Below are positions 1-6,828 of a stretch of 7,888 nt of DNA, in pieces. The DNA is from Alphaproteobacteria bacterium (GTDB taxonomy: Bacteria; Pseudomonadota; Alphaproteobacteria; Rickettsiales; UBA1997), in contig JAGKWR010000025.1 in the NCBI GenBank assembly GCA_021151765.1, positions 1-7,888 of the forward strand. The letters are read 5' to 3'. Below the pieces are notes generated by a model that was not told the DNA's origin, made no database searches, and saw only the letters and a program-made list of their open reading frames with translations. Each line of letters starts with the position of its first letter. Within the stretch, counting starts at the first letter, position 1. The position numbers and the translations under genes were made by a program.

Positions 1-8
1 AAAGGAGG

Positions 9-101
9 CAAAGACCGAATCCTCCTTTGTTAAAAGAGGCAAAGACCGAATCCTCCTTTGTTAAAAGAGGCAAAGATCGAATCCTCCTTTGAAAAAGGAG
101 G
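9..101. repeat. 31-bp tandem repeat, three copies
   Basis: Three head-to-tail copies of a 31-bp unit occupy 9-39, 40-70 and 71-101. The first two are identical. The third differs at one internal base (77, t for c) and in its last ten bases, where it merges into the palindromic element that follows. Bases 1-8 match the end of a further unit, so the array probably continues left of the window. Each unit carries an AGAGG or GGAGG arm, the core CAAAGACCGAAT and a CCTCCTTTG arm, so each unit can fold. The same core, with two changes, is the central spacer of the element at 3451-3550. The array therefore looks like local amplification of the centre of that element. Confidence 0.9.
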
Positions 102-124
102 TGGCGCGTAGCGCCGGAGGATTT
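83..124. repeat. REP-like palindromic element, one arm
   Basis: This 42-bp stretch aligns without gaps to 3509-3550, the right arm of the second element. It has CCTCCTTT, then AAAGGAGG, then a perfect small hairpin (GGCGC 103-107, loop GTA, GCGCC 111-115), then the end GGAGGATTT. The hairpin stem differs from the other copy by paired changes, so base pairing is kept. It lies 27 bases beyond the topA stop codon, so in the topA transcript it would form a folded 3' end and could act as a terminator or stabiliser. Elements of this style are known as REPs and are moved by RAYT transposases; no transposase lies in this window. Confidence 0.8.
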
Positions 125-151
125 AAGAAAGTTACAGCAAATCTCAATATC

Positions 152-2659
152 CTAAGACTTTTTCTTCTTAGCGAATCTACCACCACCGCGTCTTCCACCG
201 CCGGCAGCTTTTTTCTCGGCAGCGGCGATCATCAAGTCAATTGCGCGGTTGACGCCGATAGTCAAAATGTCGTCGTCTTTCACCGAAGTGAAAACTTTGT
301 TGTGCAACAAATAAGGACCAAACGGACCAATATTGGCAACAATTTTCAAACCAGTTTCTGGATGATTGCCGACTTCACGCGGCAAAGAAAGCAGGTCGGT
401 TGCTGATTGCAAATCGATTGTTGCCGGATCCATTGTTTTTGGAATTGAAATACGTTTTGGCTTTTTCGCTTTGGCTTTTTTAGCTTTTGTTTCTTTTACC
501 GGTTTTTTGGTTTTTGCTGTCGATTTTTTGGCACCTTTTTTCGCTGGTTTTTCTTCCGCTTCTTCTTCGGCTTCGATTTTTTCTTCAGCAATTTCACTGC
601 CCGCAAGTTCCAAGTAAGGACCGTAAGGGCCAATTTTAACCATCACTTCAAAACCAGTTTTTGGATCTTTGCCTAAACTTCTCGGCTCAAAAGCTGGCTT
701 TCTATTTTCACCGTCGCCCTCGCCTTCGTCACCTTCTTTGAAAAGCTGCATGGTGTGTTTGCAATCTGGATAGTTCGAGCAACCAATAAAGGCGCCGAAT
801 TTGCCAAGGCGCAAACCAAGTTTACCTTTTTTACAAGTTGGACATTCGTCTTGCAAATGACCGTTTTCATCACGACCAAGAATGTGATCACAAACTTTTT
901 GATTCAAAACTTCTAAAACTTCCGGAAATGGCTTTTCCATAACTTGGCCAATATTTCCGTTAAAATCTTTCCAGAATTTTTTTAAGAAAATTTTCCAGTT
1001 CATTTTGCCGTTGGAAATAACGTCAAGCTCGTCTTCCAAATTTGCCGTGTAACCAAATTCAACGTATTTGGCGAAAAATTCTTTCAAGAAAGTTGTAACA
1101 ATGCGTCCGCGTTCTTCAGGGAAAAATCTTTTTTTATCCAATTTTACGTAACCACGATCTTGCAAAACTGAAATAATCGCCGCGTAAGTTGAAGGACGGC
1201 CGATTCCGAGCTCTTCCATTTTCTTGACCAAACTGGCTTCAGAATAACGTGGCGGCGGTTCGGTGAAATGTTGTTGCGGTTTTACATCAAGCAAAGCTAA
1301 AGCTTCTTTTTCGCTTAATTCTGGCAAGTTTTGGCCACTTTCATCTTCATCAGCTTCATCGTCATGACCTTCTTTATAGACACGATAAAAACCATCAAAC
1401 TTAACAGTTGAACCTGTTGCTTTAGCTTTCGCATAAGTTGGGATTGTGGCAATTTCGACCACAACTTGATCAAAAATTACATCGGCCATTTGTGATGCCA
1501 ATGTTCTTTTCCACACCAAATCGTAAAGGGCGAATTGTGCTTCATCTAAATAACGGCGAACTTTTTCTGGCGTCAGCGAAAAATCAGTCGGGCGAATTGC
1601 TTCATGCGCTTCTTGCGCGTTTTTTACTTTGCTTTTGAAAACGTTGGCTGCGTCTGGTAGATAGTTTTTGCCGTAAAGTGCGTTGATTTTTTCACGCACC
1701 GCAACCACAGCTTCCGGAGTTAAATCAACTGAGTCAGTACGCATGTAAGTTATCAAACCTTGCGCTGAGCCATCAATTTCAACACCTTCGTAAAGTTTTT
1801 GCGCTACCATCATTGTACGACTTGCGCCAAATCCTAATTTACGAGCTGCTTCTTGTTGCAAAGATGAAGTTGTAAAAGGTGCTTGCGGACGGCGTTTTGC
1901 TTGTTTTTTGGTGATTGATAAAACTTGGTATTTTTTGTCGGCCAAAAGTTTTTTTATGTCGCCTGCTTGATCTTGCGACACAATTGAAAATTTTTCCAAC
2001 TTACGACCTTCAATTTCAAAGACTGTAGCTTGAAAATGGGATTGATTTGATTTCTGCAAATCAAGTTTGATGTCCCAATATTCTTCACTTTTGAAAGCAT
2101 CAATTTCATCTTCACGATCACAAATTAAACGCAAAGCAACCGATTGAACACGACCTGCCGATCTACTTCCCGGCAATTTACGCCACAAAACTGGCGACAA
2201 CGTAAAACCTACTAAATAATCTAGCGCGCGTCGAGCTTGCTGTGCGTCAACCAAGTCCATGTCGATTTCGCGTGGTTTTTTGATCGCTTCCACAATCGAA
2301 TTTTTAGTAATTGCGTTGAAAACTACACGCTCAACTTTGGTCGCTGCTTTGATCGCTTTTTTCGCTTTCAACACTTCTAAAATATGCCATGCGATTGATT
2401 CACCTTCACGATCTGGATCGGGAGCCAAAATAAGTTTTGTGCAGTTTTTAGCTTTATCGACAATGTCTTTAACATGCTTAGTTGATTTCGCCGAAACTTG
2501 GTAATGCATCGCAAAATCGTTGTCGGGTTCAACTGATCCGTCTTTACTTGGTAAATCACGAATATGACCAAATGACGCTAGAACTTCGTAGTCTTTGCCC
2601 AAATATTTGCCGATTGTTTTGGCTTTGGCGGGAGATTCTACGATTAAGAGATTTTTCAT
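152..2659 (-). CDS. topA: DNA topoisomerase I (type IA)
   Basis: This enzyme relaxes negatively supercoiled DNA by cutting one strand and passing the other through the break. At 835 residues it has the normal length for the family. The N-terminal Toprim domain shows the VESPAKAKTIG start with Glu8 and the metal-binding DPDRE at 81-85. The catalytic tyrosine is Tyr305 in ITYMRTDS, followed by HEAIRPTD at 352-359 and the PPPRYSEASLVKKMEELGIGR block from 468. One C4 zinc ribbon is visible (Cys606, 609, 627, 633). Two glycine-rich topoisomerase C-terminal repeats follow (about 658-685 and 758-785), separated by an acidic then lysine-rich linker and ending in a Gly/Arg/Lys tail. That tail is typical of alphaproteobacterial TopA and probably binds DNA. 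The ATG at 2659 gives the conserved family N-terminus. It begins two bases after the upstream DUF486 stop, so the pair is probably co-transcribed. The usual neighbour dprA is absent. Confidence 0.98.
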   Translation of the reverse strand: MKNLLIVESPAKAKTIGKYLGKDYEVLASFGHIRDLPSKDGSVEPDNDFAMHYQVSAKSTKHVKDIVDKAKNCTKLILAPDPDREGESIAWHILEVLKAKKAIKAATKVERVVFNAITKNSIVEAIKKPREIDMDLVDAQQARRALDYLVGFTLSPVLWRKLPGSRSAGRVQSVALRLICDREDEIDAFKSEEYWDIKLDLQKSNQSHFQATVFEIEGRKLEKFSIVSQDQAGDIKKLLADKKYQVLSITKKQAKRRPQAPFTTSSLQQEAARKLGFGASRTMMVAQKLYEGVEIDGSAQGLITYMRTDSVDLTPEAVVAVREKINALYGKNYLPDAANVFKSKVKNAQEAHEAIRPTDFSLTPEKVRRYLDEAQFALYDLVWKRTLASQMADVIFDQVVVEIATIPTYAKAKATGSTVKFDGFYRVYKEGHDDEADEDESGQNLPELSEKEALALLDVKPQQHFTEPPPRYSEASLVKKMEELGIGRPSTYAAIISVLQDRGYVKLDKKRFFPEERGRIVTTFLKEFFAKYVEFGYTANLEDELDVISNGKMNWKIFLKKFWKDFNGNIGQVMEKPFPEVLEVLNQKVCDHILGRDENGHLQDECPTCKKGKLGLRLGKFGAFIGCSNYPDCKHTMQLFKEGDEGEGDGENRKPAFEPRSLGKDPKTGFEVMVKIGPYGPYLELAGSEIAEEKIEAEEEAEEKPAKKGAKKSTAKTKKPVKETKAKKAKAKKPKRISIPKTMDPATIDLQSATDLLSLPREVGNHPETGLKIVANIGPFGPYLLHNKVFTSVKDDDILTIGVNRAIDLMIAAAEKKAAGGGRRGGGRFAKKKKS

Positions 2660-2661
2660 CG

Positions 2662-2988
2662 CTATTCTTTAAAGATTAAAAATACGGCTACGATAATAAG
2701 CGAAAAGCCGGCGATCTGGTTCCATTTTAGTTTCTCGCCCAAATACAAAACTGAGAAGAAACCAAAAACTGTCAAACTTATAACTTCTTGCATTACCTTC
2801 AATTCAGCAGCGCTGAAACGAGTATAACCAAAACGATTTGCTGGAACTTGCAAGGCATATTCCGGCAAAGCAATCAACCAACTAATCAAAATTACTTGCC
2901 ACAAGGCCACTTCGCGAAATTTCAAATGACCATACCACGCAAAAGTCATAAAAATATTTGAGAGTGTGAGAAGTATGATTGTGGACAT
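2662..2988 (-). CDS. DUF486/DMT-family small membrane protein
   Basis: A 108-residue inner-membrane protein with four predicted helices: about 2-17, 28-46, 68-85 and 89-106. The central stretch PEYALQVPANRFGY, followed by MQEVISLTVFGFFSVLYLGE and KWNQIAG, is the signature of the DUF486 family, which is grouped with drug/metabolite-type transporters. No substrate is established for the family. The length is normal and the protein looks intact. Its stop lies two bases before the topA start, and infA ends 73 bases upstream of its own start, so the three genes may form one minus-strand transcript. No clear Shine-Dalgarno precedes the ATG; the bases there are mostly A. Confidence 0.9.
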   Translation of the reverse strand: MSTIILLTLSNIFMTFAWYGHLKFREVALWQVILISWLIALPEYALQVPANRFGYTRFSAAELKVMQEVISLTVFGFFSVLYLGEKLKWNQIAGFSLIIVAVFLIFKE

Positions 2989-3023
2989 TTTTTTAGTAGT
3001 AGAACGGTAAATAATTTAGTGGT

Positions 3024-3045
3024 TAGCAGAATTATTTATCTGCTA
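3024..3045 (-). other. Small hairpin between infA and the DUF486 gene
   Basis: A 7-bp perfect inverted repeat (TAGCAGA 3024-3030, TCTGCTA 3039-3045) encloses an 8-base AT loop in the 73-base gap after infA. No T-run follows it in the minus-strand direction, so it does not qualify as an intrinsic terminator. It could be a processing or stabilising hairpin, or chance in AT-rich DNA. Confidence 0.3.
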
Positions 3046-3061
3046 TTACTTACTATTTTCG

Positions 3062-3280
3062 TTAGACATTACGACGCACAATTCGACCTTTGGTCAAATC
3101 ATAAGTTGTCATTTCAATTTCAACTTTATCTCCTTTCAAAACGCGAATTTTATTCTTACGAATTTTACCAGAAGCATGCGCGATGATTACGTGACCGTTC
3201 TCTAACTCAACGCGGAAGATGGTGTTAGGCAAAACTTCGACGACAATTCCGTTCATCGTCAATAAATCTTCTTTGGACAT
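3062..3280 (-). CDS. infA: Translation initiation factor IF-1
   Basis: IF-1 binds the A site of the 30S subunit and helps IF-2 and IF-3 select the initiator tRNA. The 72 residues match the family length exactly and form one S1-like OB fold. Diagnostic stretches are LPNTIFRVELENGH, AHASGKIRKNKIRVLKGD and YDLTKGRIVRR at the C-terminus. The ATG at 3280 is the only start that gives the usual MSKED-type N-terminus. No Shine-Dalgarno is visible upstream. The start codon shares one base with the TAA of the reading frame before it (TAATG), which suggests infA was, or still is, translated by coupling to that frame. The alphaproteobacterial neighbours commonly seen next to infA (maf, rne) are not here. 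Confidence 0.97.
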   Translation of the reverse strand: MSKEDLLTMNGIVVEVLPNTIFRVELENGHVIIAHASGKIRKNKIRVLKGDKVEIEMTTYDLTKGRIVRRNV

Positions 3281-3450
3281 TATATGTTATTGTTTTTTTG
3301 ATTAAATTTTTGCCAAAAAGCTAGCAAAGCGGGGCGCAAACTATTTGGCGAAAAGTAAATTTCAAGCTGAGCATTGAGTTGTGGTTCTTTAAGCAGGATT
3401 AAATCGATTTTACCTAATTTTTTGTGATACGGATTGCGGTTTTGAGTATT
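3280..3450 (-). pseudogene. Start-less C-terminal gene fragment coupled to infA
   Basis: Reading the minus strand, 56 codons from 3450 to the TAA at 3280-3282 form an open frame with protein-like composition, including RNPYHKKLGKIDLILLKEPQ and ending in FWQKFNQKNNNI. The frame stays open through the whole palindromic element up to a TAA at 3559-3561, but contains no ATG, GTG or TTG codon. It is therefore best read as the 3' end of a gene whose 5' part was lost when the element or the formyltransferase region arrived. The TAATG overlap with infA supports a former real gene. I do not recognise the family with confidence. The pattern IYFSPNSLRPALLAF loosely recalls the end of a LysR effector domain, but that is a weak impression. 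Confidence 0.55.
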
Positions 3451-3550
3451 AAATCCTCCGTCACGCTGCGCGTGCCACCTCCTTTTGCAAAGGAGGCAAA
3501 TAACGAATCCTCCTTTGCAAAAGGAGGTGGCACAAAGTGCCGGAGGATTT
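3451..3550. repeat. REP-like composite palindrome, complete copy
   Basis: A 100-bp near-perfect palindrome. The outer ends are AAATCCTCCG (3451-3460) and CGGAGGATTT (3541-3550). The inner 25-bp arms (3472-3496 and 3509-3533) are exact inverse complements around a 12-base spacer, CAAATAACGAAT. Each arm holds its own small hairpin: GTCACGC/GCGTGCC around TGC (3460-3476, one mismatch) and GGCAC/GTGCC around AAA (3529-3541). The whole therefore folds either as two side-by-side hairpins or as one long cruciform. It lies 35 bases past the formyltransferase stop codon, in the same orientation as the partial copy after topA. The style matches mobile REP/BIME-type elements. Confidence 0.88.
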
Positions 3551-3585
3551 AATTTAACTTAAATTACGCAACAATCACCAAACTC

Positions 3586-4275
3586 TCAAAAAAGCGGCAT
3601 TATTTTAACAAACTCCACAACATCTTGCTGCTGCGGATAGCTGAAATAGCAAGCATCTGGCAAATTTTTCTGACTTATCGTCACAACTTTTTCATTATTT
3701 TGAATTTTTTGCAAAAACTCACGAATCGCTTGCGCACCAGAATCGTAAAGATTGTGAATATTAGTCAGCAAAGAAGCATTGCGATCAATTTCATTTACAG
3801 TGCAAGCGATGATTTCACCAGTGTCGATCGTAGCGTCTTGAATATAATGCAGAGTTGTCCCCAACTTTTCCTCGCCATGCAAAATCGCCCAAAAACTCGC
3901 CATAATTCCGCGATATTTCGGCAAAATTCCCGAGTGTAAATTAACAACGCCAAAACGCGGAATTGCGATCAAAGGCGCTTTGACGATTTGTCCGAAACGA
4001 ATGGAAATTATCAAATCTGGCGCAAACTCAGCGATTTCTTTTAAGGCGAAACTGGAATTGATATTGCTGTAAAAATCACAACGATACGAGAATTTTTCGG
4101 CGATATTGCAAGCTTCAATATCTTTCATTTCCAACAACTGCGGCGGCAAATTGGCAGTGTTTCCAACCCGTTGCGACAACACAACACGAACCTCGCACAA
4201 ACGCAAATCGTCATGCAACAGCTCGAGTAACTTGGCAGCGTGGATGTCGTTGTTTAGTAGGAAGAGGAGTTTCAT
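3586..4275 (-). CDS. Formyltransferase family protein (PurN/Fmt-like fold)
   Basis: A 229-residue protein with the formyltransferase catalytic core. NLHSGILPKYRG at 112-123 supplies the Asn112 and His114 expected of the active site, and Asp151 in DATIDTGEI is the matching aspartate. These align with Asn106, His108 and Asp144 of E. coli PurN with a single inserted residue. Such enzymes move a formyl group from 10-formyl-tetrahydrofolate to an amine. The protein is shorter than Fmt and lacks its C-terminal tRNA-binding domain. The C-terminal YFSYPQQQDVVEF is typical of small formyltransferases acting on amino sugars or other metabolites, so a tRNA role is unlikely. The substrate cannot be told from sequence. 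No Shine-Dalgarno is evident before the ATG. It looks complete and stands alone, with 94 bases to the next upstream gene and a REP-like element downstream. Confidence 0.85.
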   Translation of the reverse strand: MKLLFLLNNDIHAAKLLELLHDDLRLCEVRVVLSQRVGNTANLPPQLLEMKDIEACNIAEKFSYRCDFYSNINSSFALKEIAEFAPDLIISIRFGQIVKAPLIAIPRFGVVNLHSGILPKYRGIMASFWAILHGEEKLGTTLHYIQDATIDTGEIIACTVNEIDRNASLLTNIHNLYDSGAQAIREFLQKIQNNEKVVTISQKNLPDACYFSYPQQQDVVEFVKIMPLF

Positions 4276-4301
4276 TGACCGAATTTAACTGAACATAATG
4301 A

Positions 4302-4338
4302 AATGATCCGTTATCTCAAAATTGAGAATGATATCATT
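4302..4338. other. Nested inverted repeat between SemiSWEET and formyltransferase genes
   Basis: Two stems nest here. The inner one is TCTCAA (4314-4319) with TTGAGA (4322-4327) around AA. The outer one is AATGAT (4302-4307) with ATCATT (4333-4338). There is no following T-run on the minus strand. It could be a weak transcript end for the LysR cassette or a protein-binding site ahead of the formyltransferase gene. The region is AT-rich, so chance cannot be excluded. Confidence 0.35.
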
Positions 4339-4369
4339 ATCTGGATTTAAGTGTAACTGATCTTACGAG

Positions 4370-4642
4370 TCATTTTTCATCACTGGAATTTATCATGTTT
4401 TTGACTTTGATCGCAAAAACAATTCCCCCAAAAATAATCACTGACACATTTTTGAATATCATCGGAATGCTAGAAATCATGAAAGCGTAGATCAGCCAAA
4501 AAATAACTCCAATTAGAGTAAAGAAATACATCCAAAAAGAAATTCCCTTCGTGTCTTTTGTTTTAATAGTTTTGATCGCTTGCGGAATATAGCCAATCAT
4601 GGTGAAAAAGGCAGCTAGAGATGCTATTATTTCGGGATTCAT
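4370..4642 (-). CDS. SemiSWEET-type sugar transporter
   Basis: A 90-residue triple-helix-bundle (MtN3/PQ-loop) membrane protein, the length expected for SemiSWEET, which works as a homodimer to move sugars passively across the inner membrane. Helix 1 spans about 5-24 and contains the PQ pair (Pro20, Gln21) in GYIPQAIKTIKTKDTKGIS, the family hallmark. Helix 2 is about 35-55 with Trp49 in IFWLIYA, and helix 3 is about 59-80 with Asn65. That Trp and Asn correspond to the sugar-site residues of characterised members. The ATG overlaps the stop of the upstream cupin-like gene by four bases (ATGA), so the two are translationally coupled and should work together. The substrate is not known. Confidence 0.9.
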   Translation of the reverse strand: MNPEIIASLAAFFTMIGYIPQAIKTIKTKDTKGISFWMYFFTLIGVIFWLIYAFMISSIPMIFKNVSVIIFGGIVFAIKVKNMINSSDEK

Positions 4643-5763
4643 AAAGCTCTCCCATTTTTATTCTTATCAATGTTAATTGAGTCTTGCGAGTTCTTATTAG
4701 ACCACCCTTCATTTCTAGCATCTTGTGATGAAAAAACCGTCGCAAACTCAAGAAATCCACCAGATATTTTATCTGACCTTACGGCATTTATAAGATTTTT
4801 ACCTTCCCTTGGATGAACACTTAGACATACAAAATCACCATGAAATTTATGATGAGTATAAGCTGGAAAGTTCAGAACAAGATAGGAGTTTCTTGGAAAT
4901 TCTATAAATTGAGAAGTATCTTTCCTAAGATCTGGATTCTCGCTCACACCACAAAAATTAAGTGTAACTCCTGATCTTTTATTCGTTGTTATTATGTGAA
5001 GACTTCTCTCACCAGGATGAAAATGCATAGCTGTACTTTTATCCAAATCGACATCCTCAGCACTAAAATCCATCAAAGTTCCACTACTTTTGTTAGAATC
5101 TGTTGGTGGGTATACTCTAGAAGTAATCTCTTCAAAAAAGTGCTCCTTTTTTTGATCATTATAGATTTTCATCCTTAATCCTAAATTCATTCTAACAGCA
5201 TCATCGTGATTCATTTCTAGAATAACATTAAGGCTAAAACGCCTAATATTTTCTTCATGAGGATAAACCTTTTCCACTTCAGAAAGAGGCATAACAATAG
5301 TATTTGTGATATCAGATGGAATAATTTGGAAGGGTACATGATTCTTGATATCAAGAATTCCGTAGAATCTAGCAGGCAATAATATCTTATGCTTTAATAA
5401 ATCTTTTGGCTTCACTTCATTAGAAGGCGAAAGCCCTTCTTCACCATATCTAACTTCCACATTTTGGGTAGAAGAAATAATAATCTGACTATATTTATCT
5501 TGTTCACTAGACACTACATCATTGCGACAAAATCTTGATACAACTCCTTCTGTCATATCAATTTCATGAGGAATATTTCTAATTCTACCCACAACCTCAG
5601 AGATAAAACTTTTTTCTGGAAAATATGATGACTGAAAAAAACTAACCAATTCATCTCTCTTAGAAGAAGAATGGCGCTGATAAATTTTATACTGAGAAAT
5701 TCCTAGAGCTCTAGATATTGTACTAGATCCTGATAAAGTACTTACAGCACTTCTAAGTTTCAT
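4639..5763 (-). CDS. Cupin-like protein of unknown function, paired with SemiSWEET
   Basis: I do not recognise this 374-residue protein as a named family. It is soluble, with no signal peptide or membrane helix. The N-terminal 50 residues are rich in Ser, Arg and Lys. The informative part is the C-terminal third. MHFHPGERSLHII gives His247, His249 and Glu252, and NFPAYTHHKFHG gives His304, His305 and His308 after a proline. This spacing resembles the two metal-binding motifs of a cupin barrel (HxH..E, then P..xH). SVHPRE at 316-321 adds another histidine. A metal-dependent isomerase, oxygenase or ligand sensor would fit, but that is inference. It sits 22 bases after the LysR gene and overlaps the sugar transporter, so a role in handling the transported compound is plausible. 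AAAAGAGA lies about 12-19 bases before the ATG as a loose ribosome site. Confidence 0.7.
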   Translation of the reverse strand: MKLRSAVSTLSGSSTISRALGISQYKIYQRHSSSKRDELVSFFQSSYFPEKSFISEVVGRIRNIPHEIDMTEGVVSRFCRNDVVSSEQDKYSQIIISSTQNVEVRYGEEGLSPSNEVKPKDLLKHKILLPARFYGILDIKNHVPFQIIPSDITNTIVMPLSEVEKVYPHEENIRRFSLNVILEMNHDDAVRMNLGLRMKIYNDQKKEHFFEEITSRVYPPTDSNKSSGTLMDFSAEDVDLDKSTAMHFHPGERSLHIITTNKRSGVTLNFCGVSENPDLRKDTSQFIEFPRNSYLVLNFPAYTHHKFHGDFVCLSVHPREGKNLINAVRSDKISGGFLEFATVFSSQDARNEGWSNKNSQDSINIDKNKNGRAL

Positions 5764-5785
5764 GATTCTAAATCTCTTTTAATTG

Positions 5786-6709
5786 TTAACGCATTTTATC
5801 CTTAATTAGTAATTCAAAGAAAGTCTTTGATAAACCATCTAATTTTTTACCTTTATTAACGAAAACTCCATAAGTCATTTCCGGAAAATATTCCGTCATA
5901 TCTTTTCCGAGTAAATCGTGATCAAAACCTTGTTCTAAAACAATATTAGAAATCAAAGCAATTCCAATATCAGCTTTCACAAACTTTTTCAATATCTCCC
6001 AATCAGACATCTCAAACTCTATAGAACTTCGGATGTTATGTATCTTTAACATTTCCTCAAATGCTGGTAGAGTAATAAATTTAGGATCAATTCTAACTAA
6101 ATCATAAGCAGAAATATCTTTCAGAGTTACTTTCTTTTTTTTCGCCAAAGGATGTTTTTTATGAGTTAGTAAGATTGGACTATATCTACGAATTGGGTAA
6201 AAATCTAACTCAGCAGGAACATCCTCAGATCTTGATGGATAAATTACCATATCCAATTCACCGTCCATCAGTTTTTTAAATGAATCTTCTTTGGAAAAGT
6301 TTTTAATCTTAAATTTAACCTGAGAATTATCATCTTTAAACTTTTTTATGTAGTGTGGTAATAAGTAAGATATAACTGCGTGATTAGCAGCTAAACTGAT
6401 ACAATTCAAATCTTTATCTTTTATAAATTTTACAAAACTCTCAAATAAATCATCAATTCCGTGAATGTAGTGTATTGACTGTGCATATAAAACTTTTCCA
6501 GCTTTAGTTAAACTTATTTTCTGAGAATCCCTACTAAAAACTTCTAATCCAATATCCCTTTCAAGTGACTTAATTTGAAGAGTTATTGCAGATTGCGTTA
6601 AACCTAATTTCTTTGCGGCACCAGAAATACTACCACATTGAACAGCAGTACAAAACCCTTTCAGCTGCTGTATACGATTCTTTTTATAATAAAATTGATT
6701 GAGAGACAT
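5786..6709 (-). CDS. LysR-family transcriptional regulator
   Basis: A 307-residue LysR-type regulator. The N-terminal winged helix-turn-helix runs from about 12 to 72, with the characteristic GSISGAAKKLGLTQSAITLQ recognition region, then IKSLERDIGLEVFSRDSQKI and LTKAGKVLY. A linker helix leads to the two-lobed effector-binding domain from about 100 to the end, with MDGELDMVIY and DIGIALISN as recognisable lobes. Length is normal and nothing is missing. The stop lies only 22 bases before the cupin-like gene, so the regulator appears to be the first gene of its own cassette, unlike the common divergent arrangement. It probably controls this operon in response to a small molecule linked to the SemiSWEET substrate. 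A divergent histidine kinase gene shares its 119-bp upstream region. G+C is visibly lower than in topA. Confidence 0.93.
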   Translation of the reverse strand: MSLNQFYYKKNRIQQLKGFCTAVQCGSISGAAKKLGLTQSAITLQIKSLERDIGLEVFSRDSQKISLTKAGKVLYAQSIHYIHGIDDLFESFVKFIKDKDLNCISLAANHAVISYLLPHYIKKFKDDNSQVKFKIKNFSKEDSFKKLMDGELDMVIYPSRSEDVPAELDFYPIRRYSPILLTHKKHPLAKKKKVTLKDISAYDLVRIDPKFITLPAFEEMLKIHNIRSSIEFEMSDWEILKKFVKADIGIALISNIVLEQGFDHDLLGKDMTEYFPEMTYGVFVNKGKKLDGLSKTFFELLIKDKMR

Positions 6710-6828
6710 ATAAGTTTATTTTATATAATCATAAAAATAATTAATATTTCTCATTTGCCTTCTTAAGCGCAATCATTTTTTTTGCCGTCATCAATTTTAG
6801 ATTTCATATTTTTAATTTATTTCGGCAC
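6710..6828. promoter_or_regulatory. Divergent AT-rich promoter region, LysR versus histidine kinase
   Basis: This 119-bp gap separates the outward-facing LysR and kinase genes and must hold both promoters. For the kinase, TTGCCG (6782-6787) and CATATT (6805-6810) are 17 bases apart and make a weak sigma-70-like pair. For LysR, the stretch 6717-6750 is almost pure A/T, with TATAAT-like sequence, but no convincing -35 box is seen. A LysR-type operator is expected here, yet I cannot pick one from the many AT palindromes. No Shine-Dalgarno is evident before either ATG. Confidence 0.45.

Noticed and set aside
1..101. 31-bp repeats resembling a CRISPR array
   Set aside because: The units are directly adjacent with no unique spacers, and no cas gene is present.
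89..406. Plus-strand 105-codon frame at the left edge
   Set aside because: It starts in the palindromic repeat and runs antisense through the topA 3' end, with no family resemblance.
366..617. Plus-strand open frame rich in Phe and Ala opposite topA
   Set aside because: It is the antisense reading of the TopA lysine/alanine/glutamate-rich linker and has no independent support.
3625..3939. Plus-strand frame inside the formyltransferase gene
   Set aside because: It lies antisense to a gene with an intact catalytic core and has no recognisable domain.
6717..6730. TATAAT at 6724-6729 as a kinase promoter
   Set aside because: It lies about 100 bases before the kinase start with no matching -35 box, and AT-rich DNA yields such boxes by chance.
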